Source of the DNA: Actinomadura madurae
GTDB taxonomy: Bacteria; Actinomycetota; Actinomycetes; Streptosporangiales; Streptosporangiaceae
DNA: 64,000 bases
Assembly: GCF_900115095.1 (NCBI RefSeq)
Contig: NZ_FOVH01000028.1
Coordinates: forward strand, 37,653-101,652
Direction: 5' to 3'
The notes under the pieces were generated by a model. That model saw nothing but the letters and a program-made list of their open reading frames with translations. It ran no database searches and was not told the origin of the DNA. This document shows positions 50,181 to 58,710 of this stretch, in pieces (positions within the stretch are counted from its first letter, which is position 1; each line of letters begins with the position of its first letter). The position numbers were made by a program, and so were the translations under genes.

Positions 50181-51546
50181 TCCCCTGGGCGGTCCGGCGG
50201 GCGTGCTCGCGCACCAGGGTGTGGAAGCGGAAGCGGTCGGGCGTGGGCTCCTGGAGGAGATGGGCGTCCAGCAGCCGGTCCAGAAGCCACCTCGTCCGCG
50301 CCACCGGCGTCTCCAGCATGGCCGCGGCGGCGTGCACTCCGAAGTCGGTGGTGAGGTGCGCGCCCAGCGACCGGTAGGCGGACCGCTGGTCGGCCGGAAG
50401 CCGCCGGTACGACAGGTCGAGGGCCGCGGCGACGCTCTGCGGCCCGGCCCGCAACTCCCCCGGCCGGTCGTCGTTCAACCGGTCCAGCAGGTCACGCACG
50501 GTCCACGCGGGGTGCGTGCGGAGCCGGACGGCGGCGATGCGGACGGCGAGCGGGAGCAGCCCGCACCGTTCCACGATGTCCGTCAGCACCGCCGCCGGGG
50601 CGTCCTTCACGCGCGCCGGCCCGGCGGTGCGGGTGAACAGGGCGACCGCCTCGTCCGCCGCCGGCACGTCCAGCGGGACGGTCCGGACGCCGTCCAGGCC
50701 GATCAGGCGGCGCCGGCTGGTGACGATCAGCCGGCAGCCGGCCCCCGCCGGAAGCAGCGGGCGGACCTGCTCCTCCCCGGCGGCGTCGTCCAGGACGATC
50801 AGGACCCTGCGGCCGGCCAGGACGCTGCGGTACAGCGCGGCGCGGTCGTCGAGATGCTCCGGTACACGCCCGCCGGTGACGCCGAGGGAGCCGAGCAGGC
50901 GGGTGAGGGCGGCGCCCGGTTCGACCGGTTCGGTCTCCCGGCGATGGCCGTGCAGGTCCAGGTACAGCTGCCCGTCAGGGAACCGGGGCATGAGCCGGTG
51001 GGCGGCGTGAACGGCGAGCGCCGTCTTGCCGACTCCGGGCATCCCCTCGATCGAGACCATGGACGGCATGCCGGCATCGTCGTCCCGTTCCAGAGCGAGC
51101 AACTCCTGTGCTCGTCCCTCGCAGACGTCCACCCTGGCGGGGAGTTGGCGCGGGATCACCGTTTCACCCCCCGCCGGGGAGCCGACCGGGCCTCGAACAC
51201 CGGCGACCAGGATCGCCCGCTCCTCGCTGTTCAGGCGCAGCGCCTCCGCCAGGAGCAAGATCGACGTGGGCCGGGGCTTCTGCAGTTCCCGGCTCTCCAG
51301 CCTGCGGATCGTCCGGACGTTGAGGCCGGTGCGTTCGGCCAGCTGCTCCTGCGTCAGCAGCGCCCTCTCCCGCCACCAGCGCACGAGCACGCCGACGGGC
51401 GGCTCGTCGCCCGGGGCCCAGAGGGCGGCGATCGAAGCTCGTTCGACACTGCTCAACGACTCGCACTCCTCAGACTCGCCGCGGTCCCGTGCCCGGTCGC
51501 CGTCCGCTCCGCGCCCGGTCCCCGCCAGAAATATCGTCACGGCCAT
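50167..51546 (-). CDS. XRE-type HTH / NB-ARC (AfsR-like) ATPase regulator
   Basis: A 459-residue STAND protein. An XRE-like helix-turn-helix (LLTQEQLAERTGLNVRTIRRLESRELQKP, about residues 62-90) is followed by an NB-ARC ATPase: Walker A EGMPGVGKTALAVHAA, Walker B RVLIVLDDAA, RNBS-like CRLIVTSRRRLIG and GLLPLAVRIAA, then helical repeats. Such proteins are usually pathway activators in actinomycetes and lack here the TPR array of full AfsR. The ATG at 51546 is tentative; the ribosome binding site is poor. It overlaps the N-hydroxylase gene end by 14 bases and is a candidate regulator of that operon. Confidence 0.85.
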   Translation of the reverse strand: MAVTIFLAGTGRGADGDRARDRGESEECESLSSVERASIAALWAPGDEPPVGVLVRWWRERALLTQEQLAERTGLNVRTIRRLESRELQKPRPTSILLLAEALRLNSEERAILVAGVRGPVGSPAGGETVIPRQLPARVDVCEGRAQELLALERDDDAGMPSMVSIEGMPGVGKTALAVHAAHRLMPRFPDGQLYLDLHGHRRETEPVEPGAALTRLLGSLGVTGGRVPEHLDDRAALYRSVLAGRRVLIVLDDAAGEEQVRPLLPAGAGCRLIVTSRRRLIGLDGVRTVPLDVPAADEAVALFTRTAGPARVKDAPAAVLTDIVERCGLLPLAVRIAAVRLRTHPAWTVRDLLDRLNDDRPGELRAGPQSVAAALDLSYRRLPADQRSAYRSLGAHLTTDFGVHAAAAMLETPVARTRWLLDRLLDAHLLQEPTPDRFRFHTLVREHARRTAQGISAP

Positions 51547-52290
51547 CAGACATGCGTCCGGCCTGTTCAGCCCACGGTCGGACGAAATCGGACGGAATCG
51601 GACCCTCTGCGGCACATGCCCGCCGCACAGCGGCTCAGCGGTACCCGCACAGACCACAGTCGAGGACCGCCTTGTCCTGGGCGTCCCACCGGTCGCCGCC
51701 GGGCCACGACGGCAGGGCGTCCGTCACCGGTAGCGCCGCCGTCCGAGACGACCCCGGGCACGCCGCCGCCGTCGAACCAGACACCCCCGGACATCCACCG
51801 GACGCCCGCCAACCGAAGCCCAAGTCGTACCGTCCCAGATCTCCCTCGCCTCAACGGTCCGCTTCATCCGCGCCAACTGGGCCGACCGGTGAGCCCGATC
51901 CCCGTGCGCGACGTTCCTAGCCTGGGCCGGACCAGACGAGGCGACGAGCGACGTACACCCCGGAGCCACTCGTACGTCCTGCTGCTGTGCACCGTGCTGT
52001 GGCGGCTGGACCCGGTACTCGTCTCCGTCTGCGCGATCGGCTTGGTGACGGCGATCGGCGCCCCGCTGTGGACCCGCCTGGTGCCCGACCTGGCCATCCG
52101 CGTCGACCGCTGGGTCCCGGCCGACCGGCACACCGCGTGGGCCACCGGCGCGTCAAGGCTTACCTACGGTAACAGTCCACCTCGAAATGGCTGGTCAGAG
52201 GCGATTTCAAGGAATTTCGCCGGAGAGCGATGAGTATTGCGCGGGGCCGCGGTCTCAATTGTCGACTCACTTACCCGAAGGAGAGCGACC
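51547..52290. other. Long gap with at most one doubtful small gene
   Basis: This 744-base stretch has no convincing gene. A frame from GTG 51889 to 52233 would encode 114 residues with one hydrophobic segment (SYVLLLCTVLWRLDPVLVSVCAIGLVTAIGAPLW), but it has no clear ribosome binding site and looks only partly gene-like. The part just before 52291 is less GC-rich (about 52140-52270) and probably holds the promoter of the DUF6069 gene. Confidence 0.4.
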
Positions 52291-52764
52291 ATGACCGTCC
52301 AGCAGAGCATCGCCCCCGCCACCTCCCAGCGCCGCGCCGCGGCCCCGGCCGTGAACGGCACCACCGCCACCCGCGATGTCCCGCTGTGGCGTACCGGCGT
52401 GCTCGCCTGCATCGCCGCCGCCGTGGCCACCACGATCGTCGCCGCCGTCGCGAGATCGGCGGGCGTGCCCGTGGAGATCGACGGCGAACCAATTCCGGTG
52501 CTGGGCTTCACCCAGTTGACGTTGCTGTTCAGCGCGATCGGCGTGGGGCTGGCCTACCTGCTGCGCCGCCGGGCCGCCTCGCCCAAGCGCGCCTTCCTGA
52601 CGGTCACCGTCGCCCTCACCGCCCTGTCGATCGTCCCGGACCTGCTCGTCTCGGCGACGATGGACACCCGGTTCACCCTGATCGCCACCCACCTCGTCGC
52701 CGCGGCGATCGTCGTCCCGCTGGTCGCCGGCCGCCTGCCCGCCCGCTCCCGCCGCGCGTCCTGA
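52291..52764 (+). CDS. DUF6069-like four-helix membrane protein
   Basis: A 157-residue protein with a disordered, alanine-rich N-terminus (residues 1-30) and four hydrophobic segments (about 32-52, 70-88, 100-118, 126-145). PVEIDGEPIPVLGFTQLTLLFSAIGVGLAYLL is the conserved loop and helix of the family I recall as DUF6069, common and of unknown role in actinobacteria. GAAGGAGAG is eight bases before the ATG. A strong hairpin follows at 52821-52852, so it is probably a single-gene transcript. Confidence 0.8.
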   Translation: MTVQQSIAPATSQRRAAAPAVNGTTATRDVPLWRTGVLACIAAAVATTIVAAVARSAGVPVEIDGEPIPVLGFTQLTLLFSAIGVGLAYLLRRRAASPKRAFLTVTVALTALSIVPDLLVSATMDTRFTLIATHLVAAAIVVPLVAGRLPARSRRAS

Positions 52765-52820
52765 ACGGGCACCGCCGCAGCCCAGGCCCATCACCCCCTG
52801 ACCGCACCGAGCATCCGCCG

Positions 52821-52852
52821 ACGCCGGCACCCGCATTCACGGGTGCCGGCGT
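52821..52852 (+). terminator. Terminator hairpin after the DUF6069 gene
   Basis: ACGCCGGCACCCG pairs perfectly with CGGGTGCCGGCGT around the loop CATTCA, 57 bases past the stop. The 13-bp stem is followed by TTCG rather than a U-tract. Confidence 0.8.
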
Positions 52853-52940
52853 TCGCTTCGGCGCCACCACGGTCGACGTATCGCTGGCGTATCGAAAACC
52901 GCATACGGCGCCGCAACGGCCTCCCGCTTTCAGTTGAGGC

Positions 52941-53543
52941 ATGGACCACAGCGGATCACCGTCAGCACCGGCCCGCCGTAGGCGCAGGTTCGTGCCAGAC
53001 AGTCCGGCGTTGCTGGCGGCCGTCACGCGGCTCGCCGGGGTGCTGCTGGTGCCGGTCGCCTTCTGCCGCGCACCGGGCCGCGCCCGCTTCCTGGCCTGCC
53101 AATGGGCGCTCTGCCTGCGCTTCCCCGCCGAGGATCTCCACGGGCTGGCACCGGAGACGCTCGCGGCGTTCACGCACGCGCGGGCCGAGGCGTTCTGGCG
53201 CGACGGGCAGTTGATCGGGCTCACCTCGGGCCATCGCGACGCGGCGGAACAGCGCCGGATCTTCGCCGCCGAGGTGCGGCGCACCGGGTCGGTGTCCGCG
53301 GCGCGGCGCCGGGTGCTGCCACCGGAAGAGTCCGGCCACGTGCGAGGGCTCGCGCTCGACGTCCGGCCGACCGAGGGCGCGCAGTGGCTGGAACGGCACG
53401 GTGGGCGTTACGGGCTCTACCGCGTCTATGAGAATGAGTGGTGGCACTTCGAGTACCGCACCGTTGAGCCCGTCCGGGTGCCGCATCCGGGGTGCGCGGC
53501 GTCGTTGTCCGGGCGCACGCACGGGCCGCGGGTGCGGCCGTGA
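52941..53543 (+). CDS. D-alanyl-D-alanine carboxypeptidase, VanY type
   Basis: A 200-residue zinc peptidase of the LAS/VanY family. The zinc-site motifs are LTSGHRDAAEQ, SGHVRGLALDV (Ser-x-His-x-x-Gly-x-x-x-Asp) and EWWHFE near the C-terminus. It trims the terminal D-Ala from peptidoglycan stem peptides or precursors. Residues about 24-50 (LLAAVTRLAGVLLVPVAFC) may be a signal anchor. The two-component system gene starts 63 bases downstream, an association seen in glycopeptide-resistance and cell-wall-stress loci; other van genes are absent. Confidence 0.85.
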   Translation: MDHSGSPSAPARRRRRFVPDSPALLAAVTRLAGVLLVPVAFCRAPGRARFLACQWALCLRFPAEDLHGLAPETLAAFTHARAEAFWRDGQLIGLTSGHRDAAEQRRIFAAEVRRTGSVSAARRRVLPPEESGHVRGLALDVRPTEGAQWLERHGGRYGLYRVYENEWWHFEYRTVEPVRVPHPGCAASLSGRTHGPRVRP

Positions 53544-53565
53544 ACGGTGCTCCGGTCGCCCCGTT

Positions 53566-53584
53566 GCATATGTCGGCGATATGC
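53566..53584. promoter_or_regulatory. Inverted repeat before the two-component system
   Basis: GCATAT at 53566-53571 and ATATGC at 53579-53584 flank GTCGGCG. The repeat ends 22 bases before the response regulator ATG and could be its binding site. Confidence 0.4.
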
Positions 53585-53605
53585 CGGGTTGCCTAGGCTT
53601 TCGGC

Positions 53606-54295
53606 ATGCGTGTGCTGATCGTGGAGGACGAACCGTACCTGGCCGAAGCCGTCCGGGACGGACTGCGGCTGGAGGCGATCGCCGCCGACATCGCGGGCGA
53701 CGGCGACTCCGCGCTCGAACTGCTCGGCGTCAACTCCTACGACCTGGCGGTCCTGGATCGCGACATCCCCGGCCCGTCCGGCGACGAGATCGCCCGGCGG
53801 ATCGTAGCCTCCGGCAGCGGCATGCCGATCCTCATGCTCACCGCCGCCGACCGGATCGACGACAAGGCCTCGGGGTTCGAGCTGGGCGCCGACGACTACC
53901 TCACCAAGCCGTTCGAGCTCCGGGAGCTGGTGCTGCGGCTGCGCGCACTGGACCGCAGGCGGGGCCACGCCCGGCCCCCGGTCAGGGAGATCGCGGGCCT
54001 GCGGCTGGACCCGTTCCGGCGCGAGGTCTTCCGCGACGGCCGCTACGTCGCCCTAACCCGCAAGCAGTTCGCCGTGCTCGAAGTCCTCGTCGCGGCCGAC
54101 GGCGGCGTCGTCAGCGCCGAGGAGCTGCTGGAGCGGGCCTGGGACGAGAACGCCGACCCCTTCACCAACGCCGTCCGCATCACCGTCTCCGCCCTGCGCA
54201 AACGGCTCGGCCGGCCCTGGCTGATCGCCACGGTGCCCGGCGTCGGCTACCGCATCGACACCGGCCCCGCCGACCCCGGCGATACCCATGGATAG
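53606..54295 (+). CDS. OmpR-family response regulator
   Basis: A 229-residue regulator. Receiver domain (1-115): MRVLIVEDEPYLAEAV, phosphorylated Asp in DLAVLDRDIPGPSGDE, Thr in ILMLTAAD and Lys in DYLTKPF. C-terminal winged helix (about 135-222): LTRKQFAVLEVLVAADGGVVSAEELLERAWDENADPFTNAVRITVSALRKRLG. It overlaps the kinase gene by eight bases, so the pair is co-translated. By position next to the VanY-like gene it may respond to cell-wall stress. Confidence 0.93.
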   Translation: MRVLIVEDEPYLAEAVRDGLRLEAIAADIAGDGDSALELLGVNSYDLAVLDRDIPGPSGDEIARRIVASGSGMPILMLTAADRIDDKASGFELGADDYLTKPFELRELVLRLRALDRRRGHARPPVREIAGLRLDPFRREVFRDGRYVALTRKQFAVLEVLVAADGGVVSAEELLERAWDENADPFTNAVRITVSALRKRLGRPWLIATVPGVGYRIDTGPADPGDTHG

Positions 54296-55496
54296 GCAAC
54301 CAGGGCTCAGCACCCGACTGAAACTCACCCTCAGCTACGCCGGATTCCTCATGCTCGCCGGCGCCCTGCTCCTTGCCGTGGTCTGGGTGTTCCTCCTGCG
54401 CTACGTGCCGCCCGACACCACGTTCCCGACCGGGCCGCGGGACGAATGGTCCGGCGGGCCGCACCCGCCGTTCATCCCCAACCGCACCGACCTCCAGCGG
54501 GCCTTCGTCCCCCGCGCGACCACGGCCATGGCGTTCCTGCTGGTGTTCGGCCTGCTGGGAGGATGGCTCCTCGCCGGACGGATGCTCGCGCCGCTCACAC
54601 GGATCACCGACGCGGCACGGATGGCCGCCAACGGATCGCTGTCCCACCGGATCCGGCTGGAAGGCCCCAAGGACGAGTTCCGCGAACTCGCCGACGTGTT
54701 CGACACCATGCTCCAGCAGCTCGAATCCCACATCACCGAGCAGCGGAGGTTCGCCGCCAACGCCTCCCACGAACTGCGGACGCCGCTGGCCATCTCGCAG
54801 ACGCTCCTGGAGGTCGCGCGCAACGAGTCCACGGGAGACCACGGGGAACTCATCGAACGCCTTCGCGCCGTCAACACGCGGGCGATCGACCTCACCGAGG
54901 CGCTCCTGCTGCTCAGCCGCGCCGACCGCGGCGGCTTCGCCCGCGGGCCCGTCGACCTGTCCCTCCTCGCCGAGGAGGCCGCCGAGACGCTGCTTCCCCT
55001 CGCCGAACAGCGCACGATCGCCCTCGACGTCACCGGTGAGCCGGCGCGGACCGTCGGCTCGGCGGCGCTCCTCCTGCGGATGGTGACCAACCTCGTCCAG
55101 AACGCCATCGTCCACAACCTCCCCGCCGGCGGCACCGTCAAGGTCCGCACCGAGACGTGGCCGGACGCGAGCGTGCTGCGGGTCGAGAACACCGGCCATC
55201 CCGTCCCGCAGGAACTCCTGCCGACCCTCACCGAGCCCTTCCAGCGCGGGACGCAACGCGTGCGCACCGACGAACACGCCGGCGTCGGCCTCGGGCTGGC
55301 CATCGTGAACAGCATCGTCCAGGCACACGCCGGAAGGCTCGACCTCGCACCCCGCCCCACCGGCGGACTCCGAGTAACGATCCGGCTCCCCCACGGACCA
55401 GGATCGAATTCCGTGGTCGTACCGGGCGTTCAGGCCTTCGGGGACATCCCTCGTGCGTCACATGGTCTCAAGGGCGGCCATCATGAGGAGGACTGA
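54288..55496 (+). CDS. Sensor histidine kinase (HAMP-HisKA-HATPase)
   Basis: A 402-residue membrane kinase. Two transmembrane helices (about residues 10-38 and 80-102) flank a short external loop of about 40 residues (RYVPPDTTFPTGPRDEW...PNRTDLQRAF). HAMP follows, then the phosphoacceptor motif FAANASHELRTPLAISQTLLE, the N-box LVQNAIVHNL and the G-boxes VENTGHPVP and GVGLGLAIV. The small sensor loop suggests it detects membrane or cell-wall signals. Its end overlaps the convergent small membrane protein gene by 39 bases. Confidence 0.93.
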   Translation: MDRQPGLSTRLKLTLSYAGFLMLAGALLLAVVWVFLLRYVPPDTTFPTGPRDEWSGGPHPPFIPNRTDLQRAFVPRATTAMAFLLVFGLLGGWLLAGRMLAPLTRITDAARMAANGSLSHRIRLEGPKDEFRELADVFDTMLQQLESHITEQRRFAANASHELRTPLAISQTLLEVARNESTGDHGELIERLRAVNTRAIDLTEALLLLSRADRGGFARGPVDLSLLAEEAAETLLPLAEQRTIALDVTGEPARTVGSAALLLRMVTNLVQNAIVHNLPAGGTVKVRTETWPDASVLRVENTGHPVPQELLPTLTEPFQRGTQRVRTDEHAGVGLGLAIVNSIVQAHAGRLDLAPRPTGGLRVTIRLPHGPGSNSVVVPGVQAFGDIPRASHGLKGGHHEED

Positions 55497-55772
55497 GAAC
55501 GTGCACCCGCCGAACAGAAGGACTCCCGAGGTCACGAGCGCGAGCCCCGCCGAGGTCAGCCGCCGCAATATCAGGTAGGCCACCACGGCGCCCAGGAAAG
55601 CGAGCACGGGGAGATAGGGGATGAAGAGGCTGGTGGCGGCGACGAGGAGCGCGCTGCCCAGAGGAACCCCCACCTTGCTCGCCCCTTGCAGGTCACGACG
55701 CGTGACCACGGCGGCGACGCCCCCGGCGAACACAGCACATGCCGCGATCATCAGGATGATGAAGTAGTCCAC
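55458..55772 (-). CDS. Small membrane protein of unknown function
   Basis: A 104-residue protein with about three to four hydrophobic helices (residues 3-22, 38-58, 60-75, 78-100) and almost no soluble part. No family is recognised. ATG 55772 is the only reasonable start. The last 39 bases overlap the convergent kinase gene, which lowers confidence slightly, but the hydrophobic pattern and codon bias look like a gene. Confidence 0.6.
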   Translation of the reverse strand: MDYFIILMIAACAVFAGGVAAVVTRRDLQGASKVGVPLGSALLVAATSLFIPYLPVLAFLGAVVAYLILRRLTSAGLALVTSGVLLFGGCTFSVLLMMAALETM

Positions 55773-55906
55773 GAACAGCCTCCGTATCGGGCGGGATCGT
55801 TGAGAGCGTTGATCAACACCTACGATCCAGCCCGAAGGCGAAAAGTTCGGTCGAGAACGACTCGACCGTCAGCGCACGGGGGCAGCCGCCCGCGACGACG
55901 TTCGAG

Positions 55907-56485
55907 TTAAGGGTGCCGAGGAGGCCGGGCGTCGGGATATGGAATTTTCTCCGGGTGACTCGGCGCCGTCGCCGACCGGGCCTGCTTCCGTAGATTCCGC
56001 TCGTGGCGTACGCCGAGGACGGCTATGCCGACGAACCCCAGTGCTCCCGTCCCAAGGAATGGACCCATGAAGAAGATCGTCATCCAGTCGTTCTGGTTCT
56101 CACCGGCAACATACGCGGATTCGTTGTTCAGGTAGGCTCTGGCGGTCTTCCCGCGCTTGCAGGGTCCGTCCGACTGCACCTCGACATCAGTCGATCCGCG
56201 GCCGCCCGCATCCGGACGGAAAGACCCGTGGCAGGTCGACTTGCCCCGGGTACCGCTCACCTTTTCGGTGATCGTGACGGTGCCCGGTGTTCCGGCCGCG
56301 CCCCGAGTCACGAGGTATTCCTCGCGGGCCATGAGGCCCACGGCGACGGTGGCATAACCGAACATGATCCCAAAGGCGCCGAAGAACAGGTAGAGGATCA
56401 GGAACTTCGTGCTCGGAACCCGCTTTGCGGGCGCCTGAATCCGTCCCGGAGGAGGAAGCTGATAGGGCGTATTCTGCTCTTCCAC
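55907..56485 (-). CDS. Hypothetical membrane-anchored protein
   Basis: A 192-residue protein: a short proline-rich start (TPYQLPPPGRIQAPAKRVP), one helix at about residues 27-50 (FLILYLFFGAFGIMFGYATVAVGLM), an external domain of about 75 residues with two cysteines (STCHGSFRPDAGG, DGPCKRGKTARAYLNNE), then a second helix (IFFMGPFLGTGALGFVGIAVLG). The cysteine pair may form a disulfide. GTG 56485 is tentative; an ATG at 56581 would add a Cys-rich stretch. Base composition is a little less GC-rich than its neighbours. No family recognised. Confidence 0.55.
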   Translation of the reverse strand: MEEQNTPYQLPPPGRIQAPAKRVPSTKFLILYLFFGAFGIMFGYATVAVGLMAREEYLVTRGAAGTPGTVTITEKVSGTRGKSTCHGSFRPDAGGRGSTDVEVQSDGPCKRGKTARAYLNNESAYVAGENQNDWMTIFFMGPFLGTGALGFVGIAVLGVRHERNLRKQARSATAPSHPEKIPYPDARPPRHP

Positions 56486-56755
56486 GCCCGTGACTTTATG
56501 GCCGGGCCGGCAGTTTTGGCAAGGCAGGGAATTCGGTGGCGCCGATCGGGACAAGCACCGGACATTTACCGGACAGTTCATGGACGACTGGTTTAACAGA
56601 CCGACCCGATGTTTGCGTCAGGTCGCCCTCACCGGGGACTCCTTTGCCGAAGCTCGCCTCTGCCGAGTCCAGATACCGGTTGCCACGCGGAGAGACGGGC
56701 TGTGAGGATCGAGGCGCAGGCTGGTTCCGGCATTATCGATGGAGGGAGGCGCCCG

Positions 56756-57169
56756 GTGACCTCGCAGCTCAATCCGTACATCAGCTTCGACGGCAACGCC
56801 CGGGAGGCGATGGAGTTCTACCAGGACGTCCTCGGCGGCGAACTGACGATGCACACCTTCGGCGAGTACGGCGACCCGAGCGCGCCCGAGGCCGAGAAGA
56901 TCATGCACGGCATGCTGCAGTCCGATCTCGGCTTCACGCTCATGGGTGCGGACACCCCGCCCGGCATGTCGTACAACCCCGGCGACAACATCGCCATCAG
57001 CCTGAGCGGCGACGACGCCGACACGCTGCGCGGCTACTGGACGAGGCTGTCCGACGGCGGCGACGTCGCGGTCCCCCTGGAGATGCAGATGTGGGGCGAT
57101 GAGTTCGGCCAGTGCACCGACCGCTTCGGCACCTCCTGGCTGGTCAACATCAGCGGCTCGTCCGCCTGA
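56756..57169 (+). CDS. VOC-superfamily (PhnB/glyoxalase-like) protein
   Basis: A 137-residue protein with the PhnB-like VOC fold: LNPYISFDGNAREAMEFYQDVLGGELTMHTFGEYG at the N-terminus and MQMWGDEFGQCTDRFGTSWLVNI at the C-terminus are near-textbook members of this group. The family includes metal-binding enzymes and antibiotic-binding proteins, but most PhnB-like members have no known activity. GGAGGGAGG lies seven bases before GTG 56756; the frame extends upstream without a better site. It stands alone beside the decayed flavoprotein copy. Confidence 0.88.
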   Translation: MTSQLNPYISFDGNAREAMEFYQDVLGGELTMHTFGEYGDPSAPEAEKIMHGMLQSDLGFTLMGADTPPGMSYNPGDNIAISLSGDDADTLRGYWTRLSDGGDVAVPLEMQMWGDEFGQCTDRFGTSWLVNISGSSA

Positions 57170-57236
57170 TCACCACCCGCACGTGAGCCGCCGCTGGTCG
57201 GGACGGCGAGGCCTCGTCACGAGCGGAGGCGCTCGG

Positions 57237-57278
57237 TTCGCAACGGACGCAGCGGTCCGCGCTCACCACCTCGATCAT
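57237..57278 (-). pseudogene. Remnant of an AprB-like ferredoxin gene
   Basis: The minus-strand frame starts MIEVVSADRCVRCE at 57278, matching the beginning of the intact ferredoxin (VIEIVSRNRCIACD at 59055). After the second cysteine the match is lost, so the cluster-binding part is gone. It overlaps the flavoprotein remnant by ATGA, as intact copies overlap each other. Confidence 0.6.
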
Positions 57279-57698
57279 GCCGGTACCTCCCGGGGTTCCG
57301 CGGCGGGCTCGGCGGCCGTCCACACCTCGTCCAGTCCGCCGACGAACCGCCGGTGGTCGAACTGCCGCGGTCGCGGAAGGTTCTCCAGCCGGTACATGCC
57401 CCGGGCTTCGGGACGGGCCAGGGCCGCGCGGCAGCACCACCGGGCGTGCGCCGCATCATCACCCCCGGCCTGTGCACCCGGCGCCGCATCCGCTTCATGT
57501 ACTAGGGTCCCTGGAGGCTGCCGCGCCGCTCGGCGCCGTCCTCGTCGCCGTCCGTACCGTCCGGCGGGACGTACCACAGGTTGTTGCCGCCCGACGCGGT
57601 CGCCCGCTCGTGCCGCAGTAGCCCTTGTCCGCGAGGACGACCCGGGCCCCGGCGGGTCCACCGCCGAGGACGAGGACGTCGGCGTCGAGCCCGGTCAT
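57275..57698 (-). pseudogene. Remnant of an AprA-like flavoprotein gene
   Basis: Pieces of the intact flavoprotein at 59052-60626 survive in order: the FAD start DADVLVLGGGPAGA and VVLADKGYCGTSG (frame from 57698), then NNLWYVPPD and SLQGP in a second frame, MKRMRRRVHRPG, and the C-terminus ALARPEARGMYRLENLP...GGLDEVWTA in a third frame. About 340 internal residues (between LQGPEYMRRM and the HARWMYTAAL block) are deleted. Its ATG overlaps the binding-protein stop as ATGA, so it was the next gene of the operon. Confidence 0.8.
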
Positions 57699-58666
57699 GT
57701 CCGGGCCCCGGGCGCGAGCCAGGAGTCAAGCGTGTAGTCCTTCTTGATGAGCGCCTGCTGGACGAGGAAGGCCTTGGTCCCTTCGAGCAGTTTCAGCCCC
57801 TCAGCCGGGAAGGGCTCGTCCGGCAGCTGGTCCTTCAGCGTCGTCTTGATCGAGATGTCGGGGGCGTATCCGCCGGTCTTGCCCACGTACGCGGTGTAGT
57901 TCGCCCAGTCGGCCTTGGAGGCCCGCGCGGCCTTGGTCTCGGCCTTCTGCCACACCTTGACGATGTCCGTGTGCCCGGCCAGGTACTTCTCCGTCACGAC
58001 CGTGACGGACGTGCCGAGCAGGTCCGGGTGGTCGCGGGACGCGACGTCGATCGACCTGTAGCCCTTCTGCTCCTGCGCGACCTGGTCGGCGGAGACCAGG
58101 CCGCCGGCGTCGATCGAGTTCTTCTCCAGCGCCGCGATGATCGCCGGCGTGTACATGTGGATGATCTCCTTCGGCCTCACCCCGGCCTGCTCCAGCGCGC
58201 CGAGCAGGTAACGGTGGATGTAGGAGCCGGTCTGGACGCCGATCCGCTTGCCCTCCAGGTCCTTGAGGGACGCCGGCCCGCCGTCCTTCCTGGCGACGAT
58301 CGCGGCGTCCAGGCGGACCGAGTTGAGCGACAGCAGCCGGGTCGGCAGGCCCTGCCCGCGGCCGATGAGCGCCGGGGTGTCCCCGTACATGCCGATGTCG
58401 AGGGAGCCGCCCGCGAGGGCCTGGTTCAGGTCGGGGCCGTTCGGGAACGTCGCCACCTTGATCTTGGTGATCCCGGCGGCCTTCAGCTCCGGGAGCAGCT
58501 CGCCGCGCTGCTCCAGGAACCCGACGGCGCGGGTCAGCTTGTTGCCGACGCCCGAGCCGATCACTCCGATGCGCAGCGTCCCGGAGCCGCTGTCGGCCTC
58601 GGACGAGGCGCATGCCGTCGCGGTGAGGACGAGCAGCCCGGCGGCCAGAAGTCGGGGGAGTTTCAC
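57695..58666 (-). CDS. Sulfonate-type ABC transporter substrate-binding lipoprotein
   Basis: A 323-residue SsuA/NMT1-like binding protein. The signal peptide ends in the lipobox TATACA (Cys about residue 19), then LRIGVIGSGVGNKLTRAVGFLEQRGEL, FPNGPDLNQALAGGSLDIGMYGDTPALIG and KRIGVQTGSYIHRYLLGAL. GTG 58666 is chosen because AAAGG precedes it. It follows the ferredoxin gene by 44 bases and is the ligand-binding part of the transporter encoded at 60623-62253. The Cys-attenuated operon suggests a sulfonate or other sulfur source as ligand. Confidence 0.92.
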   Translation of the reverse strand: MKLPRLLAAGLLVLTATACASSEADSGSGTLRIGVIGSGVGNKLTRAVGFLEQRGELLPELKAAGITKIKVATFPNGPDLNQALAGGSLDIGMYGDTPALIGRGQGLPTRLLSLNSVRLDAAIVARKDGGPASLKDLEGKRIGVQTGSYIHRYLLGALEQAGVRPKEIIHMYTPAIIAALEKNSIDAGGLVSADQVAQEQKGYRSIDVASRDHPDLLGTSVTVVTEKYLAGHTDIVKVWQKAETKAARASKADWANYTAYVGKTGGYAPDISIKTTLKDQLPDEPFPAEGLKLLEGTKAFLVQQALIKKDYTLDSWLAPGART

Positions 58667-58710
58667 GTTGGTGCCTTTCACAGGGGTGCTCAGGGGTTCT
58701 TCACGGTGTT

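Noticed and set aside
51889..52233. Small 114-codon frame with one hydrophobic segment
   Set aside because: No ribosome binding site, poor ending, and no family resemblance; left as a doubtful frame inside the long gap.
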